Assembly (NCBI GenBank): GCA_027186245.1
Contig: CP114481.1
Location: 26,443,501 to 26,507,500, forward strand
DNA: 64,000 nt
Origin: Coriaria nepalensis
Taxonomy: Eukaryota; Streptophyta; Magnoliopsida; Cucurbitales; Coriariaceae
Direction of reading: 5' to 3'
The notes under the pieces are model-generated. The model worked only from the letters and a program-made list of their open reading frames with translations. It was not told the DNA's origin and searched no databases. Shown in pieces: positions 52,836 through 64,000 of this stretch (positions within the stretch are counted from its first letter, which is position 1; every line of letters begins with the position of its first letter). The translations under genes were made by a program, and so were the position numbers.

Positions 52836-55800
52836 CTAAAATAATGCATTGTTGCCGTCAATAAATTAATTGCAAGTTATGTAAGAAAATCATGTTTCAA
52901 AGCCGAAAATAGAATTCGTTCAACTAAATTTAGAATGATTTAATGACTGGATGAGACTCAATGTCATGACTTTAAGGCTAAAAAAATGCATTGTTGCCTT
53001 CAATAGATCAACTGCATGTTATGCACGAAAGTTATGTTTAAAGGCCGAATTTCGTTCGAAGCGATTTAGAATGATTTAATGACTAAAAGAGACGCAATAA
53101 TATGAATTTTAGGCTAAAAATATGCGTAGTTGCCTTCAATAGATCAATTACAAGTTATGCATGAAAGTCGTGTCTTAAATGCAAAAATAGAATTGGTTCG
53201 AAGTGCTTCCAAACAATTTAATTAAATGAAAAGACTGAATGATATACTTTTTAAGGCTAAAATAATGCATTGTTGTCGTCAATAAATTAATTGCAAGTTA
53301 TGTAAGAAAATCATGTTTGAAAGGCGAAACTAGAATTCGTTCAACTTAATTCAGAATGATTTAATGACAGGATGAGACTCAATGTCATGACTTTAAGGCT
53401 AAACAAATGCATTGTTGCCTTCAATAGATCAACTGCATGTTATGCACGAAACTTATGTTTAAAGGCCGAATTTCGTTCGAAGCGATTTAGAATGATTTAA
53501 TGACTAAAAGAGACGCAATAATATGAATTTTTGGCTAAAAAAATGCATAGTTGCCTTCAATAGATCAATTACAAGTTATGCATGAAAGTCAAGTCTTAAA
53601 TACAAAAATAGAATTGGTTCGAAGTGCTTTGAAACAATTTAATGAAACGAAAAGACTGAATGATATACTTTTTAAGGCTAAAATAATGCATTGTTGTCGT
53701 CAATAAATTAATTGCATGTTATGTAAGAAAATCATGTTTGAAGGGTGAAAATAGAATTCGTTCAACTTACTTTAGAATGATTTAATGACTGGATGAGACT
53801 CAATGACATGACTTTAAGGCTAAACAAATGCATTGTTGCCTTCAATAGATCAACTGCAAGTTATGCACGAACGTCATGTTTAAAGGCCAAACTTCGTTCG
53901 AAGTAATTAAGAATGATTTAATGACCAAAAGAGGCGCAATAATATGACTTTAAGGCTAAAAAAATGCATAGTTGCCTTCTATAGATCAATTACAAGTTAT
54001 GCATGAAAGTCGTGTCTTAAATGCAAAAATAGAATTGGTTCGAAGTGCTTCCAAACAATTTAATGAAATGAAAAGACTGAATGATATACCTTTTAAGGCT
54101 AAAATAATGCATTGTTGTCGTCAATAAATTAATTGCAAGTTATGTAAGAAAATCATGTTTCAAAGCCGAAAATAGAATTCGTTCAACTAAATTTAGAATG
54201 ATTTAATGACTGGATGAGACTCAATGTCATGACTTTAAGGCTAAACAAATGCATTGTTGCCTTCAATAGATCAACTGCATGTTATGCACGAAAGTTATGT
54301 TTAAAGGCCGAATTTCGTTCGAAGTGATTTAGAATGATTTAAAGACTAAAAGAGACGCAATAATATGACTTTAAGGCTAAAAAAATGCATAGTTGCCTTC
54401 TATAGATCAATTACAAGTTATGCATGAAAGTCGTGTCTTAAATGCAAAAATAGTATTGTTTCGAAGTGCTTTCAAACAATTTAATGAAATGAAACAACTG
54501 AATGATATACTTTTTAAGGCTCAAATAATACATTGTTGTCGTCAATAAATTAATTGCAAGTTATGTAAGAAAATCATGTTTGAAAGGCGAAAATAGAATT
54601 CGTTCAACTTAATTTAGAATGGTTTAATGACTGGATGAGACTCAATGTCATGACTTTAAGGCTAAACAAATGCATTGTTGCCTTCAATAGATCAACTGCA
54701 AGTTATGCACGAAAGTCATGTTTAAAGGCCGACTTTCGTTCGAAGCGATTTAGAATGATTTAATGACTAAAAGAGACGCAATAATATGAATTTTTGGCTA
54801 AAAAAATGCATAGTTGCCTTCAATAGATCAATTACAAGTTATGCATGAAAGTCATGTCTTAAATACAAAAATAGAATTGGTTCGAAGTGCTTTGAAACAA
54901 TTTAATGAAACGAAAAGACTGAATGATATACTTTTTAAGGCTAAAATAATGCATTCTTGTCGTCAATAAATTAATTGCATGTTATGTAAGAAAATCATGT
55001 TTGAAGGGCGAAAATAGAATTCGTTCAACTTACTTTAGAATGATTTAATGACTGAATGAGACTCAATGATATGACTTTAAGGCTAAACAAATGCATTGTT
55101 GCCTTCAGTAAATCAACTGCAAGTTATGCACGAACGTCATGTTTAAAGGCCGAACTTCGTTCGAAGTAATTAAGAATGATTTAATGACTAAAAGAGGCGC
55201 AATAATATGACTTTAAGGCTAAAAAAATGCATAGTTGCCTTCTATAGATTAATTACAAGTTATGCATGAAAGTCGTGTCTTAAATGCAAAAATCGAATTG
55301 GTTCGAAGTGCTTTCAAACAATTTAATGAAATGAAAAGACTCAATGATATACTTTTTAAGGCTAAAATAATGCATTGTTGTCGTCAATAAATTAATTGCA
55401 AGTTATGTAAGAAAATCATGTTTGAAAGGCGAAAATAGAATTCGTTCAACTTAATTTAGAATGATTTAATGACTGGATGAGACTCAATGACAAGACTTTA
55501 AGGCTAAACAAATGCATTGTTGCCTTCAAGAGATTAACTGTAAGTTATGCACGAAAGTCATGTTTAAAGGCCGACTTTCGTTCGAAGTGATTTAGAATGA
55601 TTTAATGACTAAAAGAGACGCAATAATATGAATCTTAGGCTAAAAATATGCATAGTTGCCTTCAATAGATCAATTACAAGTTATGCATGAAAGTCGTGTC
55701 TTAAATGCAAAAATAGAATTGGTTCGAAGTGCTTCCAAACAATTTAATGAAATGAAAAGACTGAATGATATACTTTTTAAGGCTAAAATAATGCATTGTT

Positions 55801-56203
55801 GTCGTCAATAAATTAATTGCAAGTTATGTAAGAAAATCATGTTTGAAAGCCGAAAATAGAATTCGTTCAACTTAATTTAGAATGATTTAATGACTGGATG
55901 AGACTCAATGTCATGACTTTAAGGCTAAACAAATGCATTGTTGCCTTCAATAGATCAACAGCATGTTATGCACGAAAGTTATGTTTAAAGGCCGAATTTC
56001 GTTCGAAGTGATTTAGAATGATTTAATGACTAAAAGATACGCAATAATATGACTTTAAGGCTAAAAAAATGCATAGTTGCCTTCTATAGATCAATTACAA
56101 GTTATGCGTGAAAGTCGTGTCTTAAATGCAAAAATAGAATTGGTTCGATGTGCTTCCAAACAATTTAATGAAATGAAAAGACTGAATGATATACTTTTTA
56201 AGG
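52836..56203 (+). repeat. Array segment XI: shuffled variants
   Basis: A starts 52836, 53257, 53678, 54099, 54520, 54941, 55362, 55783. The rare tttcaaagccgaaaa with caactaaattt occurs at 52836 and 54099, 1263 bp apart. The 55362 trimer (ttaactgtaag, gccgactttc, tgaatcttagg) resembles that at 52415, 2947 bp (seven trimers) away. No simple block structure spans the segment. Confidence 0.82.
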
Positions 56204-57886
56204 CTAAAATAATGCATTGTTGTCGTCAATAAATTAATTGCAAGTTATGTAAGAAAATCATGTTTGAAAGGCGAAAATAGAATTCGTTCAACTTAATTTA
56301 GAATGGTTTAATGACTGGATGAGACTCAATGTCATGACTTTAAGGCTAAACAAATGCATTGTTGCCTTCAATAGATCAACTGCAAGTTATGCACGAAAGT
56401 CATGTTTAAACACCGAATTTCGTTCGAAGCGATTTAGAATGATTTAATGACTAAAAGAGACGCAATAATATGAATTTTTGGCTAAAAAAATGCATAGTTG
56501 CCTTCAATAGAGCAATTACAAGTTATGCATGAAAGTCGTGTCTTAAATACAAAAATAGAATTGGTTCGAAATGCTTTCAAACAATTTAATGATATGAAAA
56601 GACTGAATGATATACTTTTTAAGGCTAAAATAATGCATTGTTGTCGTCAATAAATTAATTGCAAGTTATGTAAGAAAATCATGTTTGAAAGGTGAAAATA
56701 GAATTCGTTCAACTTAATTTAGAATGATTTAATGACTGGATGAGACTCAATGACAAGACTTTAAGGCTAAACAAATGCATTGGTGCCTTCAATAGATCAA
56801 CTGCAAGTTATGCACCAAAGTCATGTTTAAAGGCCGAATTTCATTCGAAGCGATTTAGAATGATTTAATGACTAAAAGAGACGCAATAATATGAATTTTT
56901 GGCTAAAAAAATGCATAGTTGCCTTCAATAGATCAATTACAAGTTATGCATGAAAGTCGTGTCTTAAATACAAAAATAGAATTGGTTCGAAGTGCTTCCA
57001 AAAAATTTAATGAAATGAAAATACTGAATGATATACTTTTTAAGGCTAAAATATTGCATTGTTGTCGTCAATAAATTAATTGCAAGTTATGTAAGAAAAT
57101 CATGTTTGAAAGGCGAAAATAGAATTCGTTCATCTTAATTTAGAATGATTTAATGACTCGATGAGACTCAATGTCATGACTTTAAGGCTAAACAAATGCA
57201 TTGTTGCCTTCAATAGATCAACTGCAAGTTATGCACGAAAGTCATGTTTAAAGGCCGAATTTCGTTCGAAGCGATTTAGAATGATTTAATGACTAAAAGA
57301 GACGCAATAATATGAATTTTTGGCTAAAAAATGCATAGTTGCCTTCAATAGATCAATTACAAGTTATGCATGAAAGTCATGTCTTAAATACAAAAATAGA
57401 ATTGGTTCGAAGAGCTTTGAAACAATTTAATGAAACGAAAAGACTGAATGATATACTTTTTAAGGCTAAAATAATCCATTGTTGTCGTCAATAAATTAAT
57501 TGCATGTTATGTAAGAAAATCATGTTTGAAGGGTGAAAATAGAATTCGTTCAACTTACTTTAGAATGATTTAATGACTGGATGAGACTCAATGACAAGAC
57601 TTTAAGGCTAAACAAATGCATTGTTGCCTTCAATAGATTAACTGCAAGTTATGCACGAAAGTCATGTTTAAAGGCCGAATTTCGTTCGAAGCGATTTAGA
57701 ATGATTTAATGACTAAAAGAGACGCAATATTATGAATTTTTGGCTAAAAAAATGCATAGTTGCCTTCAATAGATCAATTACAAGTTATGCATGAAAGTCG
57801 TGTCTTAAATACAAAAATAGAATTGGTTCGGAGTGCTTCCAAAAAATTTAATGAAATGAAAAGACTGAATGATATACTTTTTACGG
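56204..57886 (+). repeat. Recent 1683-bp four-trimer duplication, copy 1
   Basis: A starts 56204, 56625, 57046, 57466. Markers in order: gaatggttta, gtttaaacaccg, cattggtgcc, gttcatcttaa with gactcgatgag, a six-A C head (ctaaaaaatgc), gaagagcttt, aataatccattg and gcaatattatg. All are repeated in 57887-59569. Confidence 0.93.
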
Positions 57887-59569
57887 CTAAAATAATGCAT
57901 TGTTGTCGTCAATAAATTAATTGCAAGTTATGTAAGAAAATCATGTTTGAAAGGCGAAAATAGAATTCGTTCAACTTAATTTAGAATGGTTTAATGACTG
58001 GATGAGACTCAATGTCATGACTTTAAGGCTAAACAAATGCATTGTTGCCTTCAATAGATCAACTGCAAGTTATGCACGAAAGTCATGTTTAAACACCGAA
58101 TTTCGTTCGAAGCGATTTAGAATGATTTAATGACTAAAAGAGACGCAATAATATGAATTTTTGGCTAAAAAAATGCATAGTTGCCTTCAATAGAGCAATT
58201 ACAAGTTATGCATGAAAGTCGTGTCTTAAATACAAAAATAGAATTGGTTCGAAATGCTTTCAAACAATTTAATGATATGAAAAGACTGAATGATATACTT
58301 TTTAAGGCCAAAATAATGCATTGTTGTCGTCAATAAATTAATTGCAAGTTATGTAAGAAAATCATGTTTGAAAGGTGAAAATAGAATTCGTTCAACTTAA
58401 TTTAGAATGATTTAATGACTGGATGAGACTCAATGACAAGACTTTAAGGCTAAACAAATGCATTGGTGCCTTCAATAGATCAACTGCAAGTTATGCACCA
58501 AAGTCATGTTTAAAGGCCGAATTTCATTCGAAGCGATTTAGAATGATTTAATGACTAAAAGAGACGCAATAATATGAATTTTTGGCTAAAAAAATGCATA
58601 GTTGCCTTCAATAGATCAATTACAAGTTATGCATGAAAGTCGTGTCTTAAATACAAAAATAGAATTGGTTCGAAGTGCTTCCAAAAAATTTAATGAAATG
58701 AAAAGACTGAATGATATACTTTTTAAGGCTAAAATATTGCATTGTTGTCGTCAATAAATTAATTGCAAGTTATGTAAGAAAATCATGTTTGAAAGGCGAA
58801 AATAGAATTCGTTCATCTTAATTTAGAATGATTTAATGACTCGATGAGACTCAATGTCATGACTTTAAGGCTAAACAAATGCATTGTTGCCTTCAATAGA
58901 TCAACTGCAAGTTATGCACGAAAGTCATGTTTAAAGGCCGAATTTCGTTCGAAGCGATTTAGAATGATTTAATGACTAAAAGAGACGCAATAATATGAAT
59001 TTTTGGCTAAAAAATGCATAGTTGCCTTCAATAGATCAATTACAAGTTATGCATGAAAGTCATGTCTTAAATACAAAAATAGAATTGGTTCGAAGAGCTT
59101 TGAAACAATTTAATGAAACGAAAAGACTGAATGATATACTTTTTAAGGCTAAAATAATCCATTGTTGTCGTCAATAAATTAATTGCATGTTATGTAAGAA
59201 AATCATGTTTGAAGGGTGAAAATAGAATTCGTTCAACTTACTTTAGAATGATTTAATGACTGGATGAGACTCAATGACAAGACTTTAAGGCTAAACAAAT
59301 GCATTGTTGCCTTCAATAGATTAACTGCAAGTTATGCACGAAAGTCATGTTTAAAGGCCGAATTTCGTTCGAAGCGATTTAGAATGATTTAATGACTAAA
59401 AGAGACGCAATATTATGAATTTTTGGCTAAAAAAATGCATAGTTGCCTTCAATAGATCAATTACAAGTTATGCATGAAAGTCGTGTCTTAAATACAAAAA
59501 TAGAATTGGTTCGGAGTGCTTCCAAAAAATTTAATGAAATGAAAAGACTGAATGATATACTTTTTACGG
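57887..59569 (+). repeat. Recent 1683-bp four-trimer duplication, copy 2
   Basis: A starts 57887, 58308, 58729, 59149. It is near-identical to copy 1. By eye I found only two differences: aaggccaaaa for aaggctaaaa at 58309, and gaaaagactg for gaaaatactg in the C before 58729. Both copies end with tttttacggctaaa. Agreement can be followed to about 59650, where aatttgttc replaces aattcgttc. Confidence 0.93.
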
Positions 59570-60832
59570 CTAAAATAATGCATTGTTGTCGTCAATAAAT
59601 TAATTGCAAGTTATGTAAGAAAATCATGTTTGAAAGGCGAAAATAGAATTTGTTCAACTTAATTTAGAATGATTTAATGACTGGATGAGACTCAATGTCA
59701 TGACTTTAAGGCTAAACAAATGCATTGTTGCCTTCAATAGATCAACTGCAAGTTATGCACGAAAGTCATGTTTAAAGGCCGAATTTCGTTCGAAGCGATT
59801 TAGAATGATTTAATCACTAAAAGAGACGCAATAATATGATTTTAAGGCTAAAAAAATGCATAGTTGCCTTCAATAGATCAATTACAAGTTATGCATTAAA
59901 GTCGTGTCTTAAATGCAAAAATAGAATTGGTTCGAAGTGCTTTCAAACAATTTAATGAAATGAAACAACTGAATGATATACTTTTTAAGGCTAAAATAAT
60001 ACATTGTTGTCGTCAATAAATTAATTGCAAGTTATATACGAAAATCATGTTTGAAAGGCGAAAATAGAATTCGTTCAACTTACTTTAGAATGATTTAATG
60101 ACTGGATGAGACTCAATGACAAGACTTTAAGGCTAAACAAATGCATTGTTGCCTTCAATAGATTAACTGCAAGTTATGCACGAAAGTCATGTTTAAAGGC
60201 CGAATTTCGTTCGAAGCGATTTAGAATGATTTAATGACTAAAAGAGACGCAATAATATGAATTTTTGGCTAAAAAAATGCATAGTTGCCTTCAATAGATC
60301 AATTACAAGTTATGCATGAAAGTCATGTCTTAAATACAAAAATAGAATTGGTTCGAAGTGCTTTGAAACAATTTAATGAAACGAAAAGACTGAATGATAT
60401 ACTTTTTAAGGCTAAAATAATGCATTGTTGTCGTCAATAAATTAATTGCATGTTATATAAGAAAATCATGTTTGAAGGGTGAAAATAGAATTCGTTCAAC
60501 TTACTTTAGAATGATTTAATGACTGGATGAGACTCAATGACATGACTTTAAGGCTAAACAAATGCATTGTTGCCTTCAATAGATCAACTGCAAGTTATGC
60601 ACGAACGTCATGTTTAAAGGCCGAACTTCGTTCGAAGTAATTAAGAATGATTTAATGACTAAAAGAGGCGCAATAATATGACTTTAAGGCTAAAAAAATG
60701 CATAGTTGCCTTCAATAGATCAATTACAAGTTATGCATGAAAGTCGTGTCTTAAATACAAAAATAGAATTGTTTCGAAGTGCTTTGAAACAATTTAATGT
60801 TATGAAAAGACTGAATGATATACTTTTTAAGG
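59570..60832 (+). repeat. Array segment between the recent duplication and the terminal subfamily
   Basis: A starts 59570, 59991, 60412. Three ordinary A1 trimers of 421 bp. The 59991 unit has atacattg and ttatatacg; the 60412 unit has gttatataag and resembles the trimer at 53678 (gaagggtgaa, cttacttt, gaacgtcatg). Confidence 0.85.
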
Positions 60833-63800
60833 CTAAAATAATGCATTGTTGTCGTCAATAAATTAATTGCAAGTTATGTAAGAAAATCATGTTTGAAAGG
60901 CGAAAATAGAATTTGTTCAACTTAATTTAGAATGATTTAATGACTGGATGAGACTCAATGTCATGACTTTAAGGCAAAACAAATGCCTTGTTGCCTTCAA
61001 TAGATCAACTGCAAGTTATGCACCAAAGTCATGTTTAAAGGCCGAATTTCGTTCGAAGCGATTTAGAATGATTTAATGACTAAAAGAGACGCAATAATAT
61101 GAATTCTTGGCTAAAAAAATGCATAGTTTCCTTCAATTGATCAATTACAAGTTATGCATGAAAGTCGTGTCTTAAATGCAAAAATAGAATTGGTTCGAAG
61201 TGCTTTCAAACAATTTAATGAAATGAAACAACTGAATAATATACTTTTTAAGGCTAAAATAATACATTGTTGTCGTCAATAAATTAATTGCAAGTTATGT
61301 AAGAAAATCATGTTTGAAAGGCGAAAATAGAATTCGTTCAACTTAATTTAGAATAATTTAATGACTGGATGAGACTCAATGACAAGACTTTAAGGCTAAA
61401 CAAATGCATTGTTGCCTTCAATAGATCAACTGCAAGTTATGCACGAAAGTCATGTTTAAAGGTCGACTTTCGTTCGAAGCGATTTAGAATGATTTAATGA
61501 CTAAAAGAGACGCAATAATATGAATTTTAGGCTAAAAAAATGCATAGTTGCCTTCAATAGATCAATTACAAGTTATGCATGAAAGTGGTGTCTTAAATGC
61601 AAAAATAGAATTCGTTCGAAGTGCTTTCAAATAATTTAATGAAATGAAAAGTCTGAATGATATACTTTTTAAGGCTAAAATAATGCATTGTTGTCGTCAA
61701 TAAATTAATTGCAAGTTATGTAAGAAAATCATGTTTGAAAGGCGAAAATAGAATTTGTTCAACTTAATTTAGAATGATTTAATGACTGGATGAGACTCAA
61801 TGTCATGACTTTAAGGCAAAACAAATGCCTTGTTGCCTTCAATAGATCAACTGCAAGTTATGCACCAAAGTCATGTTTAAAGGCCGAATTTCGTTCGAAG
61901 CGATTTAGAATGATTTAATGACAAAAAGAGACGCAATAATATGAATTTTTGGCTAAAAAAATGCATAGTTGCCGTCAATAGATCAATTACAAGTTATGCA
62001 TGAAAGTCGTGTCTTAAATACAAAAATAGAATTGTTTCGAAGTGCTTTGAAACAATTTAATGTTATGAAAAGACTGAATGATATACTTTTTAAGGCTAAA
62101 ATAATGCATTGTTGTCGTCAATAAATTAATTGCAAGTTATGTAAGAAAATCATGTTTCAACAGTGAAAATAGAATTCGTTCAACTTAATTTAGAATGATT
62201 TAATGACTGGATGAGACTCAATGTCATGACTTTAAGGCAAAACAAATGCCTTGTTGCCTTCAATAGATCAACTGCAAGTTATGCACCAACGTCATGTTTA
62301 AAGGCCGAATTTCGTTCGAAGCGATTTAGAATGATTTAATGACTAAAAGAGACGCAATAATATGAATTTTTGGCTAAAAAAATGCATAGTTGCCTTCAAT
62401 AGATCAATTACAAGTTATGCATGAAAGTCGTGTCTTAAATACAAAAATAGAATTGTTTCGAAGTGCTTTGAAACAATTTAATGTTATGAAAAGACTGAAT
62501 GATATACTTTTTAAGGCTAAAATAATGCATTGTTGTCGTCAATAAATTAATTGCAAGTTATGTAAGAAAATCATGTTTGAAAGGCGAAAATAGAATTTGT
62601 TCAACTTAATTTAGAATGATTTAATGACTGGATGAGACTCAATGTCATGACTTTAAGGCAAAACAAATGCCTTGTTGCCTTCAATAGATCAACTGCAAGT
62701 TATGCACGAAAGTCATGTTTAAAGGCCGAATTTCGTTCGAAGCGATTTAGAATGATTTAATGACTAAAAGAGACGCAATAATATGAATTTTTGGCTAAAA
62801 AAATGCATAGTTGCCTTCAATTGATCAATTACAAGTTATGCATGAAAGTCGTGTCTTAAATGCAAAAATAGAATTGGTTCGAAGTGCTTTCAAACAATTT
62901 AATGAAATGAAACAACTGAATGATATACTTTTTAAGGCTAAAATAATACATTGTTGTCGTCAATAAATTAATTGCAAGTTATGTAAGAAAATCATGTTTG
63001 AAAGGCGAAAATAGAATTCGTTCAACTTAATTTGGAATAATTTAATGACAGGATGAGACTCAATGTCATGACTTTAAGGCAAAACAAATGCCTTGTTGCC
63101 TTCGATAGATCAACTGCAAGTTATGCACCAAAGTCATGTTTAAAGGTCGACTTTCGTTCGAAGCGATTTAGAATGATTTAATGACTAAAAGAGACGCAAT
63201 AATATGAATTTTAGGCTAAAAAAAGGCATAGTTGCCTTCAATAGATCAATTACAAGTTATGCATGAAAGTTGTGTCTTAAATGCAAAAATAGAATTGGTT
63301 CGAAGTGCTTTCAAATAATTTAATGAAATGAAAAGTCTGAATGATATACTTTTTAAGGCTAAAATAATGCATTGTTGTCGTCAATAAATTAATTGCAAGT
63401 TATGTAAGAAAATCATGTTTGAAAGGCGAAAATAGAATTTGTTCAACTTAATTTAGAATGATTTAATGACTGGATGAGACTCAATGTCATGACTTTAAGG
63501 CAAAACAAATGCATTGTTGCCTTCAATAGATCAACTGCAGGTTATGCACGGAAGTCATGTTTAAAGGCCGACTATCGTTCGAAGCGATTTAGAATGATTT
63601 AATGACTAAAAGAGACGCAATAATATGAATTTTAGGCTAAAAAAATGCATAGTTGCCTTCAATAGATCAATTACAAGTTATGCATGAAAGTTGTGTCTTA
63701 AATGCAAAAATAGAATTGGTTCGAAGTGCTTTCAAATAATTTAATGAAATGAAAAGTCTGAATGATATACTTTTTAAGGCTAAAATAATGCATTGTTGTC

Positions 63801-64000
63801 GTCGATAAATTAATTGCAAGTTATGTAAGAAAATCATGTTTGAAAGGCGAAAATAGAATTTGTTCAACTTAATTTAGAATGATTTAATGACTGGATGAGA
63901 CTCAATGTCATGACTTTAAGGCAAAACAAATGCCTTGTTGCCTTCAATAGATCAACTGCAAGTTATGCACCAACGTCATGTTTAAAGGCCGAATTTTGTT
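60833..64000 (+). repeat. Terminal subfamily with altered B head
   Basis: A starts 60833, 61254, 61675, 62096, 62517, 62938, 63359, 63780 (last unit truncated in B). In most units the A has aatttgttc, losing EcoRI, and the B head reads caaaacaaatgccttg in place of ctaaacaaatgcattg. The 61254 trimer keeps the usual B head, and 63359 has only the first change. The 62096 unit has a private gtttcaacagtgaaa. The subfamily continues to the window edge. Confidence 0.88.
60971..60989. other. 19-bp inverted repeat in variant B head, representative copy
   Basis: aaggca-aaacaaa-tgcctt is a perfect 6-bp inverted repeat with a 7-base spacer, formed by two substitutions in the usual aaggctaaacaaatgcatt. 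It recurs at 61813-61831, 62234-62252, 62655-62673, 63076-63094 and 63918-63936. The unit near 63497 has the first substitution only and lacks the palindrome. Confidence 0.8.

Larger units (their letters stand above)
1..64000 (+). repeat. Satellite DNA array, trimeric ~421-bp higher-order repeat
   Basis: The entire window is a tandem array of a 421-bp unit made of three related monomers in the fixed order A-B-C. I located 153 A-monomer starts between 1 and 63780; most are 421 bp apart, with steps of 420 or 422 from single-base indels and four larger exceptions. All copies have the same orientation. Stop codons close all frames in ordinary units, and no stretch of unique DNA, transposon or gene interrupts the array. 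Hand count of a consensus trimer gives about 30% G+C with more G than C on this strand (76 against 52). Such arrays are typical of eukaryotic centromeric or pericentromeric heterochromatin; that location is inferred. Both window edges lie inside the array, so its true length is unknown. Confidence 0.99.

Noticed and set aside
62155..62170. Small inverted repeat tttca-acag-tgaaa unique to one unit
   Set aside because: A single 5-bp-arm palindrome from a few private substitutions; expected by chance in 64 kb of AT-rich DNA.
63667..63867. 66-codon open frame on the minus strand
   Set aside because: It starts at TTG and is opened by a single base change at 63804; every neighbouring unit has a TGA there. 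No start context or conservation supports a gene.
1..64000. CRISPR array
   Set aside because: Repeats are 136-143 bp with no unique spacers between them; the units are contiguous and related to each other along their full length.
1..64000. Protein-coding repeat gene or tandem gene family
   Set aside because: The trimer length (421) is not a multiple of three, ordinary units have stops in all frames, and indels do not preserve frame.
1..64000. Transposon or LTR insertions within the array
   Set aside because: I saw no break in the A-B-C series other than the four listed, and no foreign sequence, terminal repeats or target duplications.
1..64000. Inverted segments of the array
   Set aside because: All 153 A starts read on the same strand; I found no reverse-complement monomer.
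1..64000. Identification as a named beetle or other insect satellite of ~142 bp
   Set aside because: Monomer length near 142 bp and an EcoRI site recall satellites described in darkling beetles, but I cannot match the sequence from memory, and length alone is weak evidence. A database search with the consensus would decide.

Overview
The whole window is one uninterrupted, head-to-tail satellite DNA array. I find no gene, RNA gene, transposon, CRISPR array or unique sequence in it. The repeating unit is about 421 bp and is itself a trimer of three related monomers, which I call A (142 bp), B (136 bp) and C (143 bp). Every monomer begins with the same ctaaa...atgcat head and all lie in the same orientation. 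I can place 153 successive A-monomer starts, from position 1 to 63780, so the window holds about 152 trimers plus a truncated last one cut off in its B monomer.

Organism: a long AT-rich satellite (about 30% G+C by hand count of a consensus trimer) with higher-order organisation points to eukaryotic pericentromeric or centromeric heterochromatin. The sequence does not identify the species. CpG is not depleted (11 seen against about 9.4 expected per consensus trimer), which argues against long-term CpG methylation and fits many insects better than a vertebrate or typical plant. That is inference only.

Layout: 1-4.6 kb carries mostly the EcoRI-containing A1 form of monomer A. From 4.6 to 22 kb the array is built of near-identical multi-trimer blocks: a 4-trimer (1683 bp) tandem duplication, a 6-trimer (2525 bp) tandem duplication and a 10-trimer (4210 bp) spaced duplication. 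A second form, A2, with an A-run and no EcoRI site, is concentrated here. From 22 to 32 kb is a mosaic with few recent copies. From 32.5 to 39 kb another 6-trimer block (2527 bp) is present about two and a half times. From 39 to 51 kb the units are more diverged, with a regional aataaagtaattg variant. From 51 to 64 kb there are an imperfect 842-bp duplication, a very recent 1683-bp duplication (56.2-59.6 kb) and a terminal subfamily carrying a new inverted repeat in monomer B.

Four places break the A-B-C rule: an extra C at 30311, an A/B hybrid at 37191, a B/C hybrid at 48564, and an 82-bp deletion at 51050/51051. The first three look like unequal exchange between different monomer types; the last looks like end joining. 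Two short open frames (70 and 66 codons) are accidents of this deletion and of single substitutions, and I do not regard them as genes. The main interest lies in how the array grew and in a dyad/CENP-B-box-like site in monomer B.
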